A model generated the notes under the pieces. It did not search any database and was not told where the DNA came from. It saw nothing but the letters and a program-made list of their open reading frames with translations. Below are positions 21,215 through 32,179 of a DNA stretch of 64,000 nt, piece by piece. Made by a program: the position numbers and the translations under genes. The DNA lies in NCBI RefSeq assembly GCF_016239305.1, contig NZ_JAEHOQ010000001.1, forward strand, positions 186,001-250,000, in the 5' to 3' direction. How positions within the stretch are numbered: position 1 is the first letter of the stretch; each line of letters opens with the position of its first letter. Source of the stretch: Proteus vulgaris. GTDB lineage: Bacteria > Pseudomonadota > Gammaproteobacteria > Enterobacterales > Enterobacteriaceae.

Positions 21215-22408
21215 ATGCGAAAAAACAGAGGGGTTTTGCCTCTGGCTCTGTTAGTGCTATCAGGCAGCTTGGTTCTTGCTGGATGTGACGACAAAGCTAA
21301 ACAGTCTGCTGGAGGTCCACCTCCTGCACCGGCTGTAGGTGTTGTGACTTTAGGAGCACAAGCTCTGACAATCACCACTGATTTACCAGGTCGTACATCA
21401 GCCTTCCGTATTGCTGAAGTTCGCCCTCAAGTTGGCGGCATTATTTTAAACCGCAATTACAAAGAAGGTAGCTATGTAGAAGCGGGTACATCTTTGTACC
21501 AAATCGACCCAGCTATTTTTGAAGCAACTTTAAATAGTGCGCAAGCTGAATTAGCGAAAGCTAAAGCTAATGCTGAAATAGCTCGTCTCACTGTGGAGCG
21601 TTATAAACCTCTGCTAGGTACAAACTATGTCAGTAAACAAGATTTTGATACTGCAACATCTCAATATGCACAAGCTGTTGCTGCTGTTAGAGCAGGAGAA
21701 GCAGCCGTAACAACTGCAAAGATTAATCTTGAATATACAAAAGTAACAGCACCAATTTCAGGTCGCTCAGGTAAATCTACTGTGACTGAAGGCGCACTTG
21801 TCGCTCCAGGTCAGCAAGTGGCACTGACTACAGTTCAGCAAATCGATCCGATTTACGTCAATGTGACACAATCGAGTGAAGATTATCTGAAACTTAAAAA
21901 TGAAATTGAAAGTGGCGTTATTCGTCAAGAGCAAGGCAAACCTGTTGTTCATTTAACATTGACTAATGGGCAAGCTTACGCACAGAAAGGTCATTTAGAA
22001 TTTTCTGATGTCACTGTTGATGAAACAACGGGCTCAATTACTATGCGTGCTATCGTACCTAACCCTACTGGGGAACTATTACCAGGTATGTTTGTTCGTA
22101 CTAAATTAGAAAATGGTATTCGTCAAAATGCGATTTTGATCCCACAGCAAGCTGTTATTCGTACTGCACGTGGTGAAGCAACAGCAATGGTTGTTAATAA
22201 AGACAATGTTGTTGAAGTTCGTACCATCGATGTGTCACAAGCTGTTGGTAATAAATGGCTCGTTAATAGTGGTGTTCAGGCTGGTGAGCGCGTTATCGTT
22301 TCTGGATTGCAAAAAGCAAAACCAAAAATGACAGTAACGCCTCAAGAAGAAAATTTAGATGCAAAGCCATCACCTGAACAAACTGAGCCAGCTAAGAATC
22401 CTCAATAA
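21215..22408 (+). CDS. acrA: RND efflux periplasmic adaptor AcrA
   Basis: A 397-residue membrane-fusion lipoprotein (E. coli AcrA 397 aa). It starts at ATG 21215 (MRKNRGV) with AGAGG upstream; a longer ORF to 21134 overlaps the operator. A signal peptide ends in the lipobox LVLAGC. The alpha-hairpin, lipoyl and beta-barrel regions follow, with GRTSAFRIAEVRPQVGGII typical of AcrA. It couples AcrB to an outer-membrane channel (TolC, not in this window). It is cotranscribed with acrB, 14 bases downstream. Confidence 0.96.
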   Translation: MRKNRGVLPLALLVLSGSLVLAGCDDKAKQSAGGPPPAPAVGVVTLGAQALTITTDLPGRTSAFRIAEVRPQVGGIILNRNYKEGSYVEAGTSLYQIDPAIFEATLNSAQAELAKAKANAEIARLTVERYKPLLGTNYVSKQDFDTATSQYAQAVAAVRAGEAAVTTAKINLEYTKVTAPISGRSGKSTVTEGALVAPGQQVALTTVQQIDPIYVNVTQSSEDYLKLKNEIESGVIRQEQGKPVVHLTLTNGQAYAQKGHLEFSDVTVDETTGSITMRAIVPNPTGELLPGMFVRTKLENGIRQNAILIPQQAVIRTARGEATAMVVNKDNVVEVRTIDVSQAVGNKWLVNSGVQAGERVIVSGLQKAKPKMTVTPQEENLDAKPSPEQTEPAKNPQ

Positions 22409-22422
22409 GGAGTCGGTGATCC

Positions 22423-25400
22423 ATGCCTAAGTTTTTTATAGATAGACCGATATTTGCGTGGGTAATTGCGATAATTACCATGCTCGCAGGTCTTCTGGCA
22501 CTCATCAAACTGCCTGTTGCCCAGTATCCAACGATTGCACCGCCAGCGATTTCTATCTCTGCGGTTTATCCTGGTGCTGATGCCACCACTGTGCAAAATA
22601 CAGTTACCCAAGTTATCGAACAGAATATGAATGGTATCGATAACATGGTGTATATGTCTGCGACCAGTGACTCAGCCGGTATGATGAATATCACTCTGAC
22701 CTTTGAAGCAGGTACTGATCCTGATATCGCGCAAGTACAGGTGCAAAATAAATTGCAACTTGCTATGCCGTTATTACCTCAGGAAGTGCAACAACAAGGG
22801 ATTAGTGTTGATAAATCCTCAAGTTCATTCTTGATGGTTGCAGGTTTCATCTCAAATGACGGTTCAATGTCACAAGATGATATCGCAGACTATGTGGGTG
22901 CAACAATCAAAGACCCATTAAGTCGTGTAACCGGCGTGGGTGAAACCCAGTTATTTGGTACCCAATACGCAATGCGCGTTTGGTTAGATCCAGATAAACT
23001 GGTGAAATACAACATGACAACACTTGATGTTATTGGTGCGATTAGAGCACAAAACAACCAAGTGGCAGCAGGTCAATTAGGGGGCACGCCTCCTGTTCCT
23101 GGTCAGCGTTTAAACGTATCTATTATTGCTCAAACTCGACTTAATACCGCAGAGCAATTTGGCGACATCCTGATGAAAGTCAACACAGACGGTTCACAGG
23201 TTAAGCTAAAAGATCTCGGTGTAGTTGAAATGGGTGCTGAAAGCTACAGTACTATTGCTCGCTTTAATGGCCTACCCGCTTCAGGTATTGGTATTAAGCT
23301 AGCGACGGGTGCTAACGCATTAGATACCGCAACTGCTGTACGTGCTGCATTAGCTGAAATGGAACCGTTCTTCCCTGCGGGATTAGAGGTCGTTTATCCT
23401 TATGATACAACGCCATTCGTTAAGATCTCTATTTTTGAAGTGGTAAAAACGCTTGTTGAAGCCATCATGTTGGTATTCGTAGTTATGTATCTGTTCTTAC
23501 AGAACTTCCGAGCTACGTTAATTCCAACAATTGCAGTACCTGTTGTATTGTTAGGTACTTTCGCCATACTCTCGGCGTTTGGTTATTCGATAAATACCTT
23601 GACGATGTTCGCAATGGTGCTTGCCATCGGGCTTCTGGTGGATGACGCCATTGTTGTGGTAGAAAACGTCGAACGTGTTATGCAAGAAGAAGGTTTATCG
23701 CCTAAAGAAGCAACACGTAAATCTATGGGACAAATCCAAAGTGCGCTGGTGGGTATCGCCCTTGTGCTTTCTGCGGTATTTATTCCAATGGCATTCTTTG
23801 GTGGTTCAACGGGTGCAATTTATCGCCAGTTCTCTATCACCATCGTATCAGCAATGGTTCTGTCTGTTTTCGTTGCATTGATTTTAACACCTGCACTTTG
23901 TGCAACGATGTTAAAACCTGTACCAAAAGGCAGTCATGGTGTACAAACGGGCTTCTTTGGTTGGTTTAACCGTACCTTTGAAAAAAGTAGCCATCACTAT
24001 ACTGACAGCGTATCCCGTACTCTTCGTGGTACTGGTCGTTACTTATTAATTTACGTTTTATTAGTCGCGGGCATGGCATTAATGTTTATTCGCCTACCTG
24101 CATCGTTCTTACCTGAGGAAGACCAAGGGGTATTACTGACAATGGTTCAGTTACCTGCGGGCTCCACACAAGAACAGACTCAAGACGTATTAGAAAGAGT
24201 AAATGACTACTTTAATACCGATGAAAAAGAACTCGTTAAATCCGTCTTTACCGTCAGTGGCTTCGGCTTCGGTGGTCAAGGCCAAAATATGGGTCTAGTC
24301 TTCGTTGTATTGAATGATTGGGATGAACGTAAAGCAGATAAAGACAAGGTTCCGGCAATTGTAGGGCGCGCCAATATGGCGTTATCCCAAATTAAAGAAG
24401 CCTTTGTTTACTCATTTAATATTCCAGCAATTGTTGAATTAGGCTCTGCGGGTGGTTTCGAATTCGAGTTAGTCGATAAAGCGAACCTCGGTCACGAAAA
24501 ACTCATGGAAGCACGAAATCAATTACTCGGAATGGCAGCACAACAACCTCAAATGTTAATGGGTGTGCGTCCTAATGGTCAGGAAGATACGTCACAGTAT
24601 CGTCTATATATCGATCTAGAAAAAGCGCAGGCTCAAGGTGTTGCAATCAGTGATATCTATTCAACATTAGGTACCATGTTTGGTGGTAGTTACGTAAACG
24701 ACTTTATCGACCGTGGCCGTGTTAAGAAAGTTTATGTTCAAGCTGAATCACAATTCCGTATGTTGCCACAAGATATTGGCAATCTTTATGTTCGTAACAA
24801 TGTCGGTCAGATGGTTCCATTCTCATCGTTCATTGATACAAGTAAAGATCCTTGGTTATATGGCTCTCCACGTTTAGAGCGTTATAACGGTTTACCTGCA
24901 GTCCAAATTCAAGGTAGTGCAACACCGGGTCAAAGTAGTGGTGATGCAATGCTAATGATGGAAGACCTTGCAAGTAAATTACCAAGTGGTATTGGTTATG
25001 AATGGACAGGAATGTCATATCAAGAACGTTTATCTGGTAACCAAGCGCCTGCGCTGTATACCATTTCCTTGATAGTTGTATTCCTCTGCCTTGCTGCCCT
25101 TTATGAAAGCTGGTCAGTACCGTTCTCCGTTATGCTTGTGGTTCCTCTGGGTGTTATTGGAGCACTGTTATTCACCACATTCCGAGGCCTTGAGAACGAC
25201 GTTTACTTTAAGGTTGGGCTCTTAACAACCATTGGGTTATCGGCGAAAAACGCAATCTTGATTGTTGAATTCGCCAAAGACTTGATGGAAAAAGAAGGTA
25301 AAGGACTCATAGAAGCAACGTTAGACTCTGTTAGAATGCGTCTACGTCCAATTCTAATGACCTCTCTGGCCTTTATGTTAGGGGTTATTCCTCTAGTATT

Positions 25401-25572
25401 AAGTAATGGTGCAGGTTCTGGTGCACAGAACTCAGTAGGTACAGGTGTATTCGGTGGTATGATTGCCGCAACCTCCCTCGCTATCTACTTCGTTCCTATT
25501 TTCTTCGTCGTGATCCGTAGACGATTTGCGAAGAAAAACGAAGATTTAGAGCATCCAAATAATTCACACTAA
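22423..25572 (+). CDS. acrB: RND multidrug efflux transporter AcrB
   Basis: A 1049-residue RND pump, the same length as E. coli AcrB. The proton-relay aspartates are in [16 protein letters not shown] (about 405-420) and the partner lysine in [15 protein letters not shown] (about 940). Twelve membrane helices and the two large periplasmic loops are evident. It exports many drugs, dyes and detergents with AcrA and TolC. A terminator follows 16 bases after the stop. Confidence 0.98.
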   Translation: MPKFFIDRPIFAWVIAIITMLAGLLALIKLPVAQYPTIAPPAISISAVYPGADATTVQNTVTQVIEQNMNGIDNMVYMSATSDSAGMMNITLTFEAGTDPDIAQVQVQNKLQLAMPLLPQEVQQQGISVDKSSSSFLMVAGFISNDGSMSQDDIADYVGATIKDPLSRVTGVGETQLFGTQYAMRVWLDPDKLVKYNMTTLDVIGAIRAQNNQVAAGQLGGTPPVPGQRLNVSIIAQTRLNTAEQFGDILMKVNTDGSQVKLKDLGVVEMGAESYSTIARFNGLPASGIGIKLATGANALDTATAVRAALAEMEPFFPAGLEVVYPYDTTPFVKISIFEVVKTLVEAIMLVFVVMYLFLQNFRATLIPTIAVPVVLLGTFAILSAFGYSINTLTMFAMVLAIGLLVDDAIVVVENVERVMQEEGLSPKEATRKSMGQIQSALVGIALVLSAVFIPMAFFGGSTGAIYRQFSITIVSAMVLSVFVALILTPALCATMLKPVPKGSHGVQTGFFGWFNRTFEKSSHHYTDSVSRTLRGTGRYLLIYVLLVAGMALMFIRLPASFLPEEDQGVLLTMVQLPAGSTQEQTQDVLERVNDYFNTDEKELVKSVFTVSGFGFGGQGQNMGLVFVVLNDWDERKADKDKVPAIVGRANMALSQIKEAFVYSFNIPAIVELGSAGGFEFELVDKANLGHEKLMEARNQLLGMAAQQPQMLMGVRPNGQEDTSQYRLYIDLEKAQAQGVAISDIYSTLGTMFGGSYVNDFIDRGRVKKVYVQAESQFRMLPQDIGNLYVRNNVGQMVPFSSFIDTSKDPWLYGSPRLERYNGLPAVQIQGSATPGQSSGDAMLMMEDLASKLPSGIGYEWTGMSYQERLSGNQAPALYTISLIVVFLCLAALYESWSVPFSVMLVVPLGVIGALLFTTFRGLENDVYFKVGLLTTIGLSAKNAILIVEFAKDLMEKEGKGLIEATLDSVRMRLRPILMTSLAFMLGVIPLVLSNGAGSGAQNSVGTGVFGGMIAATSLAIYFVPIFFVVIRRRFAKKNEDLEHPNNSH

Positions 25573-25588
25573 TTTGTCTGTGAATACA

Positions 25589-25614
25589 AAAAAGGTCGCG
25601 TAAGCGGCCTTTTT
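25589..25614 (+). terminator. acrAB terminator
   Basis: AAAAAGGTCGC, loop GTAA, GCGGCCTTTTT: an 11-bp stem with one G-U pair and a T run. Confidence 0.85.
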
Positions 25615-26204
25615 CTTTATCTATTGATATATCGTTTAAAATGAAAACTTATCCCAGTATATTATTTTTAAGAAATATCTCTTTAATCAATAAACTCATT
25701 TTATTTTTTTTCTTATATATGACTTTTTGTCAAAATCAAACAGTACTGTTATTTATAAATAACAACGATAAATAGACCTTATTTACACGCTTAAACATGC
25801 AAACTACAATAAAAACAAAGATAATCATGATGTTAAAAAATCATCATCTTGGTTGGAATATATTAATTTTTACGAAAATAGACAAAATTCTGTTGTTCAG
25901 ATAGTGACTTATGCGATAATAGTGCTATATTAAGCAAAGAAACATTTTATTGTGTGTTTTTTAAACTCCCTTGTATGCAATGAGTATTTGATATCGCCTT
26001 TCGATATGCTATTACTTTGTTAGAAATAATAAATATAATTATTAAACTCTTTTAGCATACGGGTAAATATAAATGCCCAATCTCAAGTTTGTGTTTTTTA
26101 TTAATCCATTAATGAATTATGTGATGTGTCTCATTAATAATGCCTAACTCTACGTATTTACCATTATTAATAAATATTTTCTATTAATTCAGTCACGATA
26201 AGTT
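25615..26204. other. long AT-rich region before tomB-hha
   Basis: About 590 bases without a credible ORF. It includes a perfect 18-bp palindrome TGTTATTTATAAATAACA at 25747-25764 and a small ATATCG/CGATAT hairpin near 25991-26007. AT-rich upstream tracts of this kind are typical H-NS/Hha targets; the tomB-hha promoter must lie at its right end. Confidence 0.45.
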
Positions 26205-26567
26205 ATGGACGAATATTCACCAGAAAAAGTAGATTTAGCTGAATTGTCGTTTTTATGTGAAGAGCTATTACAGCAAGCTTTAGGCTCGTTAGATAAAGGC
26301 AACACCGTTTGGCACAATGATCTGAGTAGCACAAAAAGCGTTGACCTTAATGTCTTAATTGAACACATTATGGACTTTAGTTGGAAATTTAAGATTAAAC
26401 ACCCAGATAAACAAGTAATTAACACTCTTATAGAAGAGTACCTTGAAGAAACATATCGTTTATTTGGTAATGCATCAATTTCTTACTCAGATATCAATAA
26501 TTGGAAAGAGTTAAATCATTCGCTTTTAACCCTTATAGACAAAAATCCAAAAAGTCATATTAAGTAA
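26205..26567 (+). CDS. tomB: Hha toxicity modulator TomB
   Basis: A 120-residue TomB (YbaJ) protein, starting with the family MDEYSPEKVDLAELSFLCE. It is mostly helical and acidic. TomB acts with Hha as a toxin-antitoxin-like pair affecting biofilm formation and conjugation, reportedly in an oxygen-dependent manner. It is 46 bases upstream of hha, the order tomB-hha being as in E. coli. The C-terminal cysteine-rich tail of E. coli TomB is not obvious here. Confidence 0.9.
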   Translation: MDEYSPEKVDLAELSFLCEELLQQALGSLDKGNTVWHNDLSSTKSVDLNVLIEHIMDFSWKFKIKHPDKQVINTLIEEYLEETYRLFGNASISYSDINNWKELNHSLLTLIDKNPKSHIK

Positions 26568-26613
26568 ATTTAACTACCTTTAGTTTTATTCCAAATAATA
26601 GAGAAAAGACAAC

Positions 26614-26817
26614 ATGACAAAGACAGATTATCTAATGCGTTTAAGAAAATGTACTTCAATCGAAACATTAGAGCGAGTAATTGAAAAAAACAAATACGAA
26701 CTCTCTGATGATGAGCTGGAGCTATTTTATTCAGCAGCTGATCATCGTTTAGCTGAGCTCACTATGAATAAACTCTATGACAAAATTCCAGCATCTGTTT
26801 GGAAATTTGTAAGATAA
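26614..26817 (+). CDS. hha: haemolysin expression modulator Hha
   Basis: A 67-residue Hha/YmoA protein with [11 protein letters not shown] and [17 protein letters not shown] intact and ending in PASVWKFVR. Hha binds H-NS and helps it silence AT-rich horizontally acquired DNA and virulence genes. It is cotranscribed with tomB. The following 350 bases are AT-rich and contain a CATGCCGT/ACGGCATG hairpin at about 26949-26973, which may end this transcript though it lacks a good T run. Confidence 0.95.
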   Translation: MTKTDYLMRLRKCTSIETLERVIEKNKYELSDDELELFYSAADHRLAELTMNKLYDKIPASVWKFVR

Positions 26818-27167
26818 TTTAGTTCTATTTAATTACCTTAGTTTTATTTTTGCTATTTTTATTTTTTATAGTAGTAGGGTTATTAATTCTTAATTTAGAT
26901 ATCGTTTTTATTCACGTTTTCTTATCAGTAGAATGATTACACACCATCATGCCGTTAACTTATTACGGCATGACTGCATTATTTTACCCAAAATCCCCAC
27001 TTTCATATTATAAATATCATCATTCATTTTCTAATAATGAATCCATACATTGAATTTATTATTTCTATATACGTAATATTGATATTCAAAAATGGGGGGA
27101 AATAACACACAAAACGCGTTATTAGCGGAAAAAAATCGGAAGATATAAATTTAAGAGGACTAAAATT
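26818..27167. other. intergenic region between hha and ffs
   Basis: 350 AT-rich bases between two convergent units. The CATGCCGT...ACGGCATG hairpin (about 26949-26973) is the only strong structure. On the minus strand an AATAACGCG...TGTGTTATT hairpin (27103-27124) downstream of ffs may help end the 4.5S precursor. No ORF is supported. Confidence 0.45.
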
Positions 27168-27279
27168 GGGTGGGGCCTTGCCAGCGACATCCCGGCACAC
27201 GCGACACCTGCCATGGCTGCTTCCTTCCGGACCTGACCGAGTTAACAAGTTAGCGTTGCGGGAGAACCAACAAGACCCC
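27168..27279 (-). ncRNA. ffs: 4.5S signal recognition particle RNA
   Basis: On the minus strand the sequence begins GGGGTCTTGTTGGTTCTCCC, contains the invariant GGTCAGGTCCGGAAGGAAGC tetraloop/domain IV core, and ends GCCCCACCC. This matches E. coli 4.5S RNA in length (112 against 114) and fold, with 5' GGGG pairing with 3' CCCC. It partners Ffh for cotranslational targeting of membrane proteins. It lies near tesB as in E. coli. Confidence 0.97.
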
Positions 27280-27592
27280 ATAGATTGTCTTATTGCTAAG
27301 ACGTCACGCATTATGTTTTAAACTCACAAAAATAGCAAGGACAGTGAGCTTAAGTGATGATTAATTACCCAAATTAAGGCTTATCTCTTATTCATCTACC
27401 TTTAGCGCTCTTTTCGCCTCTCATAAACCCATAAGATCGTATTCAATAAGCTAATAAACAATAATCTCATTGACTATGTTCATTTATCATTAGATTGCTA
27501 CCGAAGATAAAAAGGAGATTGTTTTTTTATATTCTTAGGATTGTATATAATCATTTTATAAAAATAACCCGATATAATGGTACAGGTACACT
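27280..27592. other. divergent promoter region of ffs and tesB
   Basis: About 310 AT-rich bases. The ffs promoter should lie next to 27280. For tesB a TATAAT at 27546-27551 (in TGTATATAAT) is a likely -10 box, 42 bases before the start; no good -35 at ideal spacing was seen. No ORF. Confidence 0.45.
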
Positions 27593-28468
27593 ATGAGTCA
27601 AGCATTGAAAAATCTCATCAATTTAATGGCACTTGAAAAAATAGAAGAAGGTCTATTTAGAGGGCAAAGCGAAGATTTAGGATTACCACAAGTTTTTGGT
27701 GGTCAGGTTGTAGGACAGGCGCTGTATGCAGCAAAACAAACTATTGCAGATAACCGCTATATTAATTCCTTTCACAGCTATTTTTTACGCCCTGGTGATA
27801 ACCATAAACCCATTGTTTATGATGTAGAATTTATTCGTGATGGGGGTTCATTTAGCACACGCAGAGTCAGCGCTATCCAACAAGGTAAACCTATTTTCTA
27901 TATGACGGTTTCTTTTCAAGAATTTGAGGAAGGTTTTGAGCATCAAGACACAATGCCTGATGTCCCTTTTCCCAATGAACTTATCTCGCAAGATGATATT
28001 TTGAAAAAATTGGCGCCTAAATTACCAGAGCCGATTAAATCTTTAGCATTACGAGAAACCCCTTTTGAAGCACGCCCAGTGCAATACTTTAACCCTTTTG
28101 GCTATTCTAAGGCACCCGCTGAACGCTATGTTTGGTATCGTAGTCGTGGTGAAATGCCATCAGATCCTTTTTTACATCAATATATGTTGGGCTATGTTTC
28201 TGATTTTGACTTCTTACCCACAGCTCTCCAGCCTTATGGTTTAGGATTTATGGATCCAAGCCTTCAAGTAGCGACAATCGACCATTCAATGTGGTTCCAC
28301 CGTCCATTCCGCATTGATGATTGGTTACTGTATGTAATTGAAAGCCCATCCGCATCAGGAGGAAGAGGATTTGTTAGAGGTAAATTCTTTAACACGAATG
28401 GCCAATTAGTTGCCTCATCCGTTCAAGAGGGGGTTATTCGTCAAAAACACCCTAAACATACAAAATAA
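27593..28468 (+). CDS. tesB: acyl-CoA thioesterase II
   Basis: A 291-residue TesB (E. coli 286 aa), a double hot-dog thioesterase that cleaves medium- and long-chain acyl-CoA to free fatty acid and CoA. Seen are [13 protein letters not shown] near residue 35, [11 protein letters not shown] (about 60), and the [12 protein letters not shown] segment that carries the catalytic aspartate. It ends close to the convergent amtB. An AGGT motif precedes the start. Confidence 0.96.
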   Translation: MSQALKNLINLMALEKIEEGLFRGQSEDLGLPQVFGGQVVGQALYAAKQTIADNRYINSFHSYFLRPGDNHKPIVYDVEFIRDGGSFSTRRVSAIQQGKPIFYMTVSFQEFEEGFEHQDTMPDVPFPNELISQDDILKKLAPKLPEPIKSLALRETPFEARPVQYFNPFGYSKAPAERYVWYRSRGEMPSDPFLHQYMLGYVSDFDFLPTALQPYGLGFMDPSLQVATIDHSMWFHRPFRIDDWLLYVIESPSASGGRGFVRGKFFNTNGQLVASSVQEGVIRQKHPKHTK

Positions 28469-28512
28469 TCAAATAAGCATATTCCCCCCTCAAAAAGAGG
28501 GGGAATAGACTA

Positions 28513-29805
28513 TTACTGCTGATAAGCACGTTCACCATGAGACGTTAAATCTAATCCATCATGCTCTTCTTCTTCAGAAACTCGTAATCCCACCAGCTTA
28601 TCTGCAATTTTAAAACTAAGATAAGCCACAACACCTGACCAAATCACCGTAATAACGACACTCATTAACTGTATTAAAACTTGCTTGCTTAATGTCATAC
28701 CGTCGTTATAGCCCACGCCCCCTAAAAATGAAGCCGTAAATACACCTGTTAATAAACATCCTGCAATGCCACAAGTTCCATGAATACCGAAAACATCACA
28801 AACATCATCCGCTTTTAGCCAACGTTTTAAAATAACAACACCCCAAAGCCCGATAATTCCACCTGTTATACCAATAAATAATGCGCCCATAATACCAACA
28901 GTGCCCGCGGCTGGCGTAATCGCCACCAATCCAGCAATACAACCAGAGCAACTGCCTAACATTGATGGCTTTCCTCTAACTAGCCATTCAGATAAAGTCC
29001 AAGAAAGCACTGCCCCCGCAGTTGCAATCACCGTATTCAAAAATGCTAAGGCTGCAATTGCGTTTGCACTTCCTGCAGAACCTGCATTGAAACCAAACCA
29101 ACCAATATAAAGCGCGGCCGTTCCAATAAATACCATCGGTAAATTATGAGGTTTAAGGGCAGTATATTCGTAATCACGTCGCTTACCGAGTAAGTAAGCG
29201 CCAACAAGAGCAGCAACAGCCGCATTGATATGAACCACTGTTCCGCCTGCAAAATCAAGTGCGCCATCATCAATTAACCAGCCACCTTCTCCCCATACCA
29301 TGTGAGCAATCGGAATATAAGAAAACGTAAACCAAATAACCGTAAAAATAACCAACGCAGAAAAACGGACACGCTCACCCAGAGCTCCAACAATTAATGC
29401 AATCGTTATCACTGCAAAGGAGCCTTGAAAGGCAATGTGTACATATTGATTAATTGAACCTGAAACAGACTCCAGAGAAACATTACTCAAAAAAGTAAGT
29501 GACCACCCACCCCACACTTTATTACCTGCAGTAAAAGCTAAGCTATAGCCAAAAGTTATCCAAAGAATGACCACGACACTAAAGATCATCATTACTTGAG
29601 TTATCAACGAGAGTACATTTTTACTTCTCAATAACCCCCCATAAAACAGGGCAATACCAGGAATAGTCATAAAAAAGACCAATGCAGTGCAAATCAACAT
29701 AAAACCATTATCGGCTTTATCGATAACCGAAACTTCAGAGGCAAATGCTGATAAAGAAAAGTTTGTAAGCACTAACATTAATAATAAAGAAAGTAAGCTT
29801 TTCAT
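28513..29805 (-). CDS. amtB: ammonium transporter AmtB
   Basis: A 430-residue ammonia channel with a cleavable signal peptide (ends in AFA) and 11 membrane helices. The conserved pore motifs are present, including GGTVVHINAAVAALVGA and FGIHGTCGIAG, which carry the twin pore histidines. The C-terminal tail (GLDLTSHGERAYQQ) is the GlnK-binding segment. It is 12 bases downstream of glnK, the classical glnK-amtB operon; GlnK blocks the pore when nitrogen is ample. Confidence 0.97.
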   Translation of the reverse strand: MKSLLSLLLMLVLTNFSLSAFASEVSVIDKADNGFMLICTALVFFMTIPGIALFYGGLLRSKNVLSLITQVMMIFSVVVILWITFGYSLAFTAGNKVWGGWSLTFLSNVSLESVSGSINQYVHIAFQGSFAVITIALIVGALGERVRFSALVIFTVIWFTFSYIPIAHMVWGEGGWLIDDGALDFAGGTVVHINAAVAALVGAYLLGKRRDYEYTALKPHNLPMVFIGTAALYIGWFGFNAGSAGSANAIAALAFLNTVIATAGAVLSWTLSEWLVRGKPSMLGSCSGCIAGLVAITPAAGTVGIMGALFIGITGGIIGLWGVVILKRWLKADDVCDVFGIHGTCGIAGCLLTGVFTASFLGGVGYNDGMTLSKQVLIQLMSVVITVIWSGVVAYLSFKIADKLVGLRVSEEEEHDGLDLTSHGERAYQQ

Positions 29806-29817
29806 CGAAATTCTCCT

Positions 29818-30156
29818 TTAAAGAGCCTCATCACCAAACTCACCCGTACGAATACGAACGGCTTGTAATAATTCCAAAACAAAAATTTTGCCATCACCCA
29901 CCTTGCCCGTATCTGTCGCTTGCATAATCGTTTGCATAACGGGCTCAAGTTGCTCATCGCTGATGGCGAGTTCTATTTTCACCTTAGGAAGAAAATTGAC
30001 TTCGTATTCGGCCCCTCTATAAAGCTCAGCATGCCCTTTTTGTCGCCCATATCCCTTTACTTCACTGATTGTCATCCCTTTTATACCCAACTCAGAAAGT
30101 AACTCTCTGACCTCTTCTAATTTAAATGGCTTAATTATGGCGATGATATATTTCAT
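29818..30156 (-). CDS. glnK: nitrogen regulatory PII protein GlnK
   Basis: A 112-residue PII signalling protein. The T-loop has the uridylylation tyrosine (GHAELYRGAEY, Tyr51), and the C-terminal signature GKVGDGKIFVLEL is intact. GlnK reports nitrogen and energy state through uridylylation and ATP/ADP/2-oxoglutarate binding and gates AmtB. A sigma-54 promoter and an NtrC site upstream indicate NtrBC control. Confidence 0.97.
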   Translation of the reverse strand: MKYIIAIIKPFKLEEVRELLSELGIKGMTISEVKGYGRQKGHAELYRGAEYEVNFLPKVKIELAISDEQLEPVMQTIMQATDTGKVGDGKIFVLELLQAVRIRTGEFGDEAL

Positions 30157-30195
30157 ATAAACCTCGTCGATGAGAGAAAGAACAACGCTTATAAA

Positions 30196-30210
30196 GCAAA
30201 AGACATGCCA
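30196..30210 (-). promoter_or_regulatory. sigma-54 promoter of glnK-amtB
   Basis: On the minus strand TGGCATGTCTTTTGC matches the -24/-12 consensus TGGCAC-N5-TTGC, with GG and GC at the correct spacing. It lies 40 bases before the glnK start. Confidence 0.88.
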
Positions 30211-30270
30211 TTTTTTAATATATTGATATTTAAATAAAAATTTAAATTATTAAAAAATAAAACCAATAAA

Positions 30271-30287
30271 CTCACCGCATTGGTGCA
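30271..30287 (-). promoter_or_regulatory. NtrC enhancer site of glnK-amtB
   Basis: On the minus strand TGCACC-N5-GGTG, close to the NtrC consensus TGCACC-N5-GGTGCA. It lies about 60 bases upstream of the sigma-54 promoter, a usual enhancer distance. A second site was not recognised. Confidence 0.75.
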
Positions 30288-30331
30288 AACATAAGCCTAC
30301 TATTTTGATAAAAGCGAGATAGTTGGGAAAT

Positions 30332-30360
30332 AAAAAAGGGCACATTAAATTATGTGCCCT
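30332..30360 (-). terminator. mdlAB terminator
   Basis: AGGGCACAT / ATGTGCCCT, 6-base loop, followed on the minus strand by a run of six T. It lies 32 bases after the mdlB stop. Confidence 0.85.
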
Positions 30361-30391
30361 CTAAAAAAATCAGATGTTAATTTTTAGTCAA

Positions 30392-32179
30392 TTATTCTAC
30401 TTTAGCAGGATCTTGTTCTTGTAAAGACTCTCTAACCTGCTGTAATTGGTACATATTATAGTATCGTCCTTTTTGAGAGAGTAATTTCGCATGATCACCC
30501 TGCTCAACAATTGCACCACGATGAAGCACTACAATTTCATTGGCTTCAATAATTGTAGAAAGTCGATGAGCAATAACAATAAGGGTTGTTTTCTCTCTTA
30601 CTACTTTTAATGCCTTCTGTATAGCTTGCTCTGTTCCTGAATCAATATTTGCTGTTGCTTCATCAAGAATAAGAATACGAGGTGGTATTAATAATACTCG
30701 AGCTAACGCAAGTAACTGTTTTTGCCCCGCAGATAATCGACTACCTTGTTCGCCAAGTTCTGTTTGTAATCCTTCTGGTAATGCTTTAACCCATTGATCA
30801 AGTTGTACTGTTTCTAACACTTGCCATAAATGTGACTCATCACATTCTCTCCCTAATGTAATGTTGTCATACAACGAACCTGATAATAAAACGGGATCTT
30901 GCTGTACCATTGCAATACCACTACGCAACGCATAATGAGAATAATCCTCTAAAGGTTGCCCGTCTAAGTAAATACGCCCTCTTTGCCAAGGATAATTTCC
31001 CATCAACAGACTTGCTAACGTACTTTTACCGCTCCCTGTATGGCCAACAAATGCCACAAAATGACGAGCAGGAATAGCTAAGTTGATATCTTTTAATACC
31101 CATTGTTCATCACGATAGGCAAACCATAGGGAATTAACATCAATATTACCTTGAGTAATGATATGTGATGATGAGCCGTAATGTTGCAAAGGTGCATCCA
31201 TCAATTCAAAAACACGCTCACCTGAAACAACCGCTTGTTGCAAAATAGACTGTTGCGATGTCAATGTGATTAACGGTTCATTTAATCGCCCCAAATAGCT
31301 AATAAACGCATAAATCACCCCAACACCGATAACCGTACTGCCTTGATAGCCAAATAGCATCAATAAGCCACACAAAACCAACGCAGAGAGCATACTTAAC
31401 AAAGGACGTAATAACAGTCCATCGAGTTTTAATGCTTTCATGCGGGCTTGATAATGCTGCCAACTATCATCAGACATTCTTTGACCAAATCGAGCTTGTT
31501 GCCTAAATTGCTGGATCACAGACATTCCATTGATAACTTCATGGAAACCATCATTAATATTGGCAAGAAAATGGCGCACATTACGGACTATTGGTGTACT
31601 GAGTCGCTGATAAAGCATCATCACACCAATAACAGCAGGAAAGATAGTCATCGCCACCAGTGCCATTTGCCACTCTAATAAGAACATGGCAATTAACATA
31701 ACAACCACCAATGCAATGGCTCGGAACAATGTCGGTAAAACGTTAACAAATAAATCTTTAATTGTTTCGGTATCATTCGTTACACGAGAAATTAATTGGC
31801 CTACGGGTTGATTATCAAAAGCACTTAATGGCTGTTTCAGTGCAGCGCTCATCACATCTGTACGTAATTGTTGCACAACTCCAACAGCCGCATGATTAAA
31901 CACAATCGCCTGATAATAATGAAGTGTCGCGGCAATTATTTGTAAAAGAATAAACACCAATGCCAAACCTAATGAGGATGTTAATTCAACATTATTTGTA
32001 GCCACTTTCTCATCAATGAAATAACCAACAATTAATGGGCCTCCCACCTCTGCAACTGCGGCTATCCACAACATAATAACGCCCCATGTCATAGGTTTGC
32101 GATAGGTCTTACCATAAGTTAAAAGACGCTTTAATGCAGGAAATAGCGCTTTAACGGATTTATTTTTACTCATCGTCAT
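30392..32179 (-). CDS. mdlB: ABC exporter subunit MdlB
   Basis: A 595-residue ABC half-transporter: six membrane helices, then the nucleotide-binding domain with Walker [10 protein letters not shown], signature LSAGQ and Walker [12 protein letters not shown]. It probably pairs with MdlA to form a heterodimeric exporter; the substrate is not established. The start lies inside mdlA (14-base overlap, ATGACGATGAG), so translation is coupled. MdlB has an intact glutamate after the Walker B aspartate, unlike MdlA. Confidence 0.92.
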   Translation of the reverse strand: MTMSKNKSVKALFPALKRLLTYGKTYRKPMTWGVIMLWIAAVAEVGGPLIVGYFIDEKVATNNVELTSSLGLALVFILLQIIAATLHYYQAIVFNHAAVGVVQQLRTDVMSAALKQPLSAFDNQPVGQLISRVTNDTETIKDLFVNVLPTLFRAIALVVVMLIAMFLLEWQMALVAMTIFPAVIGVMMLYQRLSTPIVRNVRHFLANINDGFHEVINGMSVIQQFRQQARFGQRMSDDSWQHYQARMKALKLDGLLLRPLLSMLSALVLCGLLMLFGYQGSTVIGVGVIYAFISYLGRLNEPLITLTSQQSILQQAVVSGERVFELMDAPLQHYGSSSHIITQGNIDVNSLWFAYRDEQWVLKDINLAIPARHFVAFVGHTGSGKSTLASLLMGNYPWQRGRIYLDGQPLEDYSHYALRSGIAMVQQDPVLLSGSLYDNITLGRECDESHLWQVLETVQLDQWVKALPEGLQTELGEQGSRLSAGQKQLLALARVLLIPPRILILDEATANIDSGTEQAIQKALKVVREKTTLIVIAHRLSTIIEANEIVVLHRGAIVEQGDHAKLLSQKGRYYNMYQLQQVRESLQEQDPAKVE

